Source: Ruegeria atlantica (lineage in GTDB: Bacteria > Pseudomonadota > Alphaproteobacteria > Rhodobacterales > Rhodobacteraceae). From it: 64,000 nucleotides of DNA. Position 1 is the first letter of the stretch. Every line of letters starts with the position of its first letter. The stretch covers positions 1 through 64,000 of the forward strand of contig WQBJ01000009.1 in the NCBI GenBank assembly GCA_013032095.1, written 5' to 3'. The notes under the pieces were generated by a model. That model was not told the origin of the DNA. It saw nothing but the letters and a program-made list of their open reading frames with translations, and did no database searches. The position numbers and the translations under genes were made by a program. Of this stretch, positions 59,203 through 64,000 are shown piece by piece.

Positions 59203-59577
59203 AATACACCCTGCGACTGATGGCATGTTCAGACATGCTCACGTTGTTTGCAGGTCGGAACTGCATCAGAAACGACAACCGCGATCTTTCGCGACATCAA
59301 ATCCTTCAGGGTCGGTAACAATCCCGACAATTGCCCAGTTTGATGGCGGCGTCCTTGCGTCTAGATAAATTGCTTTGCTTCAGTTTCGCCCCTGTTCGAT
59401 CCGGCCCAGCAGTATGGAACCAAGCAGAATTGCAAGACCTGCCAAAATCCTCGGCCCTGCATCGCGCTCAACGCTATATGATCAAAAGCGATTGAGATGT
59501 TTAGGTCAGAGCCATCTTCCACCCCAAGCTACATCGACAAAGTATCAGAACCAGTAGACCATGCCGGACTCTGATAG
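59203..59577. other. Intergenic stretch between ialB and MttB-like gene
   Basis: About 375 bases carry the likely promoter of the MttB-like gene on the minus strand. Open frames here are short (up to 60 codons) and unrecognised. No strong terminator for the ialB transcript was identified by eye. Confidence 0.4.
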
Positions 59578-60057
59578 TTACGGCAGAAGATCGGAGGCTT
59601 GGCTAAACCCGGTCAGATCAAAGCCGAACGTGATCGGCTCAGCCAACGCGTTCTGCGCCTCAACCCGCAACTGAGCGCCCGCGCGCATCTTTGAAATCCA
59701 GTCTGCCGAGACAGGAGAACGAGCAAAGCAGCCCTGTGCTTCGCAGGTCAGAAACTCGAGATCCGCAACTTGTGCGTCATCGACCTTGGCGACCAGACCC
59801 TGTGAAAACAGCAGTCCGAACGGCAAGGTCAAAACGGCCTCGGTTTCGTCTTTGCCGGCGGTTTTGACAAACGCGACCGAAGCCAACCTCTGGTTGTTTT
59901 CACTCAGAACGATGCTTTGGGTCATTTCGCAGACAAGCTCAGTTCCGTTCACCATATTGCTGCAATTGACTGACCAAAGCGGTGCAGTGCCGTCTTGCGC
60001 GGCAAGCGGTTGCACCAAACCCAGTGATATCCCCAAGGCGCATACCCATTTTTTCAT
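59578..60057 (-). CDS. IalB-family periplasmic protein
   Basis: This 159-residue protein has a signal peptide (MKKWVCALGISLGLVQPLAAQDG) and the invasion-associated-locus-B fold: WSVNCSNM, LVCEMTQSIVLSENNQRLASVAF, then LPFGLLFSQGLVAKVDD and TCEAQGCFARSPVSADWI, with paired cysteines for a disulphide. It is secreted to the periplasm. It lies 17 bases downstream of the autotransporter gene and is probably co-transcribed. Members in other bacteria affect host entry; in a marine species a general envelope role is more likely. Confidence 0.88.
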   Translation of the reverse strand: MKKWVCALGISLGLVQPLAAQDGTAPLWSVNCSNMVNGTELVCEMTQSIVLSENNQRLASVAFVKTAGKDETEAVLTLPFGLLFSQGLVAKVDDAQVADLEFLTCEAQGCFARSPVSADWISKMRAGAQLRVEAQNALAEPITFGFDLTGFSQASDLLP

Positions 60058-60074
60058 ACTGCTGTCCTCATTTT

Positions 60075-63000
60075 TTAGAATTGTACTCCAAGCCCCAGAC
60101 CGACTTGCAGAGCCTCGGTTGAATCTCCGAACATGTGATCCAGACTTAGATTGACAAAGCTGCTGTCATCCAGAGCAAACAGTCCCAACCGAGCCGACAC
60201 CAACCCATGTGCGTTACCGATATAGCTGGTGTTTGCAAACCCGCCATCGGCGGCGCTGGCACCGTCAAATCCGGCCAACACCGACACAGTGTCATCGGAT
60301 GAGATGATTGCCCCTGCCCTGAAACTGGCGCGCAGTTTTTGTGTTGAACTCAGGATCTGTTCCGTTCCGATTTCCAACGAGGGCACCAGCGAGTAAATCA
60401 TATCGCTGTCGTCTTGCAGAACAACGCCCGACAAAGTTGCATCACCGTTGCTTTCCGTCGCCAGTCGCATTGCGTCAACGGCAATCTCGGGCTTCAGGTA
60501 GGAGTTGCCAGCAGCGAGCCGGTGATCATAAGCAAAGCTCAGCCGCAGGTTCTGGTGGTTCATTTTATGTTTGATCGCACTGACACCAACCGTATCGACG
60601 ATGGTTCCATTGGGCAGCGTACCCCGAACCCCTCCGGCGCTAAGCGTATCATAGTCCGACCAACCCGCCGACAGCATAGCCGCGAACTCCCACGCTCCAG
60701 TGTATTTGGTCAGCGACGCGCCTAGATTGAACCGGTCGCCAGTCGCATTGTACTGCGATCCGTCTTGCAGGCTCATCTGGTCATAACCGACGGCAAATCC
60801 TGCAAATAGTTCATCCCCAACGGGCATCCGGACGCCTGCAGTCAGGTTGGTACTGTTGATGTCCAACTCATTGTAAAAGCTGGTCTGTTCGCGGTCATAA
60901 AAGGATCGTCCACCGGAGAACCAGAGACAATTGCGCGGATCATCACCGATTTGATAATCAGTGAAGCGCTCGCAATTGTGCAGAGCATCTGCAAACACTC
61001 GGGTGCCGTAGTAAGCATCCACCGCGTCTGATGCGTATCCAGCCGTTGACAGGCTGTCGATTGCGGCGATGACATCAGCTTCGTTTTGCATGTTCCCGAT
61101 CAACGCAAGCAGTTCGCCTTGCGGTATCGTCCCCTGCCCGTTCAAGACCCGGTTAATGTAGTCACCTATGGCTGCCTGGTTCGGGTTCATGTTCCGAGTC
61201 GAATAGTCAGGCGTAATCACCAGATCGATCGAGCTGCCGTCAGAAGTAACACCGTTCAAGCCGATGGAGTAATCCAGAACCACCGTATCCTCGATCGTCG
61301 TACCTGCGTCTGCCGCAGTTCCGTCGGGGTTAATAATGACCAGCGGCAAAGCCCGTTGCAGTGTATTCAGTTGCGGCATCAAAGTGCCGCCTATGGTGGC
61401 GTCTCCTGTCGCGTTAATAAGGTCGCTGTTGCCGCCTGACGCGCCGGAGGTTAGGAAATATACGTCGAAGATCGACGTCGCAGATGCACCAAAGTTCAGG
61501 CTTCCGGTCAGGTTCAGTGTCTGGCTGACATTACCGGTGAAGGTAAAGTCACTGGCCTGCACCGTGGAGGTCAGAGGCGTCGTCATGCCCAGGTCAGCCC
61601 CCAATACAAGCTCGCCATCGATCTGCATCAGCCCGGCTGCACCCAGATTGACCGTATCCGACGCATAGAAAGTCGCGCCGTCTTCAACTGTCAGCCCGTT
61701 TGTTCCTCCGCCAAGGTTCAGGTTGCCCAAGGCAGCGCCCGCAAGCGAGATCTGCTCATTGCCGTCACCGCCATTTACCAGTTGGTCATTTCCAGCGATC
61801 AGCAGAGTGCGTTCGGACAGGGTCAGCGCGTTGTCGGCGCCACCGTCCACAACGATTGAGGCAACAGCATCAGCTTGTCCCGTGCCACCCATGACCACGC
61901 CATCAAACCCAAGGGTTATTGCCCCGGCCCCGTCGCGCCCTTCGGATTGTGCAAGAATGCTGATACCACCTTCGCCGACAGACAGGATGTTGCCTGTTAA
62001 GGCCATGTCGATAGCACCACCGGAACCAACACCACCTGCGGCGCCTCGGAAGACTGAGTCCACCATACCTCCGCCACCCCCCAGCGATTGCGCCACGACA
62101 CCGATTGCGTTTTCGCCGGTCGTCAGGATGTTGCCGGATTGCGAGAAGCTGATGTCACCACCGTTACCACCATTGGCGGTTGACAGATTCACGGTGACTT
62201 GGCTGGGATCCATGTCAGTTGCGACCAGGCCGCCACCGCCACCAATGCTTTGAAGGACAAACCCGTGTGACCCGATACCGCTGGTCGTCACGTCTCCGAC
62301 ATTGGTGAACTCAATGTTACCGCCGTCCCCGGTCGAGTCGTCCTGTGCGCCCAGTGTCACATCCACGAAGCCGAGACCCGAGATTACGACTTCGCCACCG
62401 CCTGCACCGATACTCTGGACGCTTTGCCCATAGGACGCGTTGCCACTGGTGAACACGTTGCCGTTCAGAGAAAGGTCGATATCACCACCATCGTTTCTGA
62501 AACTTGGATCAGAACCCAGGATGACAGAGGCCGCTTTTTCGATGCCAGCTTGACCGTCGCCATTGCTGTTCAGCACCAACTTGCCGCCGCCGCCGCCGAT
62601 AGACTGCACCGCACCGGCTGATGAGAACGCTCCGTCGGTGCCAACATCACCCGTTCGGCTTCCGTCCACATTACCGCCGCTGGCGTCATCCGTGTTAATC
62701 GCACCCAAACGCGCGGTGATATCGATACTATCACCGTCCTGAACATCAACCGTGGTGGCCGCGGTGCCGCCGCCGCCGCCAACGCTCTGCAGCATCAAGG
62801 CTGTCGACCTGTCGCTTGTCGTCGCGATGTCGCCATTGTGAGACTGCGTCACCTGGCTGCCCGCAGTGCCCGACACCTCATCACCACCCAGGGCGATATC
62901 GCTGCTGACAATGCTGCCGGTTGTGCCCGTGCCAGATGTCTTGAAATTGACAGTGGTATCAACATTCCCGCCGCCGCCGTTCACAGACTGGGCGAACACT

Positions 63001-64000
63001 GCTTCACTGCCTGCACCATTCACCAGAATATCGCCGGTAGAATTGACGATCACTGTGCCAACCGATCCGGTCGCCCCTTCTCGGGCCCCCAATGCTTGGG
63101 AGATCACGTAGTCCAACGCTGAGACCAGCGGAGACGACACCGAATACCCGGCATTACCGCCACCGCCGCCGACGGATTGCGCATAGATGCCGAACCCGTT
63201 TTCTGCGTTCACGACGATCGAGCCTGTGTGGTTAACCGTGACGTCACCACCATCCGATCCCGATCCTCCCGATCCGCCAATGGCGATCTTGGAATACGAC
63301 TTGCCGGTCATGGTGTTCTTGAGGTCGTTAACATCCATAGCAACGGCCAGCCCACCATTGCCGCCACCGCCGCCAACGGACTGGGCAAAAATGCCATAGG
63401 CACTTGCGCCATCCACCCGGATATCCCCGGTATTCGTTACCGCCACGTTGCCCGCAACATTGCCGCTGCCGCCCGAACCACCGATATTCAATTGAGCGGT
63501 GGGCGAGCTGCTGTCGCCGGTCTTCAGCCTCAGAGTTCCGGTGATTGAGCTGCCGCCATTACCGCCGCCGCCGCCGACGGATTGCGCAAAGATGCCGTGT
63601 GCGCCTTCTCCGGTTGTCACAATCGTACCGTCGTTGGTCACCACAACGTTGCTGCCGGTGCCTCCAATACCACCCGATCCGCCAAGGCCGAATTGCAACG
63701 CCCGACGGGTGCTGGCCTCGGCGCCGCCATAGCGTCCATCGACCGAAATCGTCGAACCGCCATTGCCTCCGCCGCCGCCGACGGATTGGGCAAAAATACC
63801 GTGGCTTTCCTTGCCCGTGGTCAGGATGTTGCCGTCAACTTCGTTGGTTACGGTCACAGTGCTGCCAGATCCACCCGTGCCGCCGGTGCCGCCGATCAGA
63901 ATAGCGTTGGTTGTAGAACCTTCCGAGGAGCGGCCAAGAATAATGTTGCGCACCTGCTGGGCGTCGCCCCCGCCGCCGCCAACGGACTGCGCGTAGATGC
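60075..64000 (-). CDS. Large autotransporter adhesin (5' part outside the window)
   Basis: The frame is open to the right window edge, so at least 1300 residues are visible and the N-terminus, including signal peptide, is missing. The passenger has a dozen glycine-rich repeats with core QSVGGGGGNGG alternating with beta strands such as VTVTNEVDGNILTTG. A pertactin-like linker follows, then a C-terminal beta-barrel of about 280 residues (CLWFSGGRSFYDREQTSFYN to VGLGLGVQF) ending in Phe, as needed for outer membrane insertion. It is a type V secretion protein likely used for surface adhesion or biofilm. A small IalB gene follows. Confidence 0.88.
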   Translation of the reverse strand, partial: IYAQSVGGGGGDAQQVRNIILGRSSEGSTTNAILIGGTGGTGGSGSTVTVTNEVDGNILTTGKESHGIFAQSVGGGGGNGGSTISVDGRYGGAEASTRRALQFGLGGSGGIGGTGSNVVVTNDGTIVTTGEGAHGIFAQSVGGGGGNGGSSITGTLRLKTGDSSSPTAQLNIGGSGGSGNVAGNVAVTNTGDIRVDGASAYGIFAQSVGGGGGNGGLAVAMDVNDLKNTMTGKSYSKIAIGGSGGSGSDGGDVTVNHTGSIVVNAENGFGIYAQSVGGGGGNAGYSVSSPLVSALDYVISQALGAREGATGSVGTVIVNSTGDILVNGAGSEAVFAQSVNGGGGNVDTTVNFKTSGTGTTGSIVSSDIALGGDEVSGTAGSQVTQSHNGDIATTSDRSTALMLQSVGGGGGTAATTVDVQDGDSIDITARLGAINTDDASGGNVDGSRTGDVGTDGAFSSAGAVQSIGGGGGKLVLNSNGDGQAGIEKAASVILGSDPSFRNDGGDIDLSLNGNVFTSGNASYGQSVQSIGAGGGEVVISGLGFVDVTLGAQDDSTGDGGNIEFTNVGDVTTSGIGSHGFVLQSIGGGGGLVATDMDPSQVTVNLSTANGGNGGDISFSQSGNILTTGENAIGVVAQSLGGGGGMVDSVFRGAAGGVGSGGAIDMALTGNILSVGEGGISILAQSEGRDGAGAITLGFDGVVMGGTGQADAVASIVVDGGADNALTLSERTLLIAGNDQLVNGGDGNEQISLAGAALGNLNLGGGTNGLTVEDGATFYASDTVNLGAAGLMQIDGELVLGADLGMTTPLTSTVQASDFTFTGNVSQTLNLTGSLNFGASATSIFDVYFLTSGASGGNSDLINATGDATIGGTLMPQLNTLQRALPLVIINPDGTAADAGTTIEDTVVLDYSIGLNGVTSDGSSIDLVITPDYSTRNMNPNQAAIGDYINRVLNGQGTIPQGELLALIGNMQNEADVIAAIDSLSTAGYASDAVDAYYGTRVFADALHNCERFTDYQIGDDPRNCLWFSGGRSFYDREQTSFYNELDINSTNLTAGVRMPVGDELFAGFAVGYDQMSLQDGSQYNATGDRFNLGASLTKYTGAWEFAAMLSAGWSDYDTLSAGGVRGTLPNGTIVDTVGVSAIKHKMNHQNLRLSFAYDHRLAAGNSYLKPEIAVDAMRLATESNGDATLSGVVLQDDSDMIYSLVPSLEIGTEQILSSTQKLRASFRAGAIISSDDTVSVLAGFDGASAADGGFANTSYIGNAHGLVSARLGLFALDDSSFVNLSLDHMFGDSTEALQVGLGLGVQF
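61930..64000 (-). repeat. Passenger repeats of the autotransporter
   Basis: Twelve or so copies of a unit with the core GIFAQSVGGGGGNGG recur about every 170-210 bases, readable on the plus strand as CCGCCGCCGCCAAC clusters near 63170, 63370, 63570, 63775 and 63980. Copies near the N-terminus are almost identical, whereas those near the barrel are degenerate (QSIGAGGG, QSEGRDGAG). High identity among the right-hand copies makes copy number prone to change by recombination. Confidence 0.8.

Noticed and set aside
60341-63996. Pro/His-rich plus-strand open frames opposite the autotransporter
   Set aside because: They are antisense to glycine-rich repeats, which read as proline-rich strings on the other strand.
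62040-64000. Regularly spaced repeats resembling a CRISPR array
   Set aside because: Spacing is about 200 bases and repeats lie within a continuous coding frame for a beta-helical passenger; no cas genes are present.

Overview
The window reads as a stretch of chromosome (or large replicon) from a marine roseobacter-type alphaproteobacterium (Rhodobacterales, Ruegeria-like). This rests on its GC-rich codon use, a complete beta-hydroxyaspartate cycle operon (bhcRABCD), PuuD-type urate oxidation, MttB-family methyltransferases, GcvT/dimethylglycine-dehydrogenase fusions and BCCT transport. No rRNA, tRNA or CRISPR array was seen. Nearly all of it is small-molecule catabolism plus local regulators; the assignments come from reading translations and motifs, not from a database search.

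Layout. 1-650: one end of an IS21-like element and a ccdAB toxin-antitoxin pair. 1254-3864: EamA exporter, nitroreductase and divergent LysR regulator. 4052-13240: a minus-strand operon that matches the trigonelline (N-methylnicotinate) pathway tgnABCDE (flavin reductase, luciferase-type oxygenase, aldehyde dehydrogenase, amide hydrolase, succinate-semialdehyde dehydrogenase) with a BCCT betaine-type carrier and a DUF1185 protein, facing a divergent GntR regulator with a palindromic operator. 13473-34214: purine catabolism interleaved with the beta-hydroxyaspartate cycle. Guanine deaminase, xanthine dehydrogenase XdhABC, urate oxidase PuuD, HiuH, a PuuE-UraD fusion, ureidoglycine aminohydrolase and ureidoglycolate lyase lead from guanine to glyoxylate; BhcA-D turn glyoxylate (plus glycine) into oxaloacetate. 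Only allantoate amidohydrolase is absent from the window.

34380-41088: an odd PDZ/TPR/thioredoxin-like protein, then ubiX-ubiD divergent from ubiT-ubiU-ubiV (oxygen-independent ubiquinone synthesis) with an FNR-type box between them, and a DUF2478 gene. 41234-46203: dabA-dabB, an energy-coupled inorganic carbon uptake system, with a divergent LysR regulator. 46385-51544: LysR, a trimethylamine-methyltransferase-like protein and a divergent FAD/GcvT demethylating dehydrogenase. 51660-53050 is a decaying region with remnants of a LacD-like aldolase and a DUF3604 protein. 53134-57563: membrane parvulin, HupE/UreJ protein, YegP-like protein and an MFS carrier. 57682-64000: a second MttB-like protein, an IalB-family protein and a very large autotransporter adhesin that runs off the right edge.

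How it fits together: the window is a set of self-contained modules that would let a marine bacterium use nitrogen compounds released by algae and animals (trigonelline, purines, methylated amines) and keep the carbon. The most informative link is the placement of the glyoxylate-producing ureide genes around the glyoxylate-consuming bhc operon. Several divergent promoters carry perfect inverted repeats that probably are the regulators' operators.
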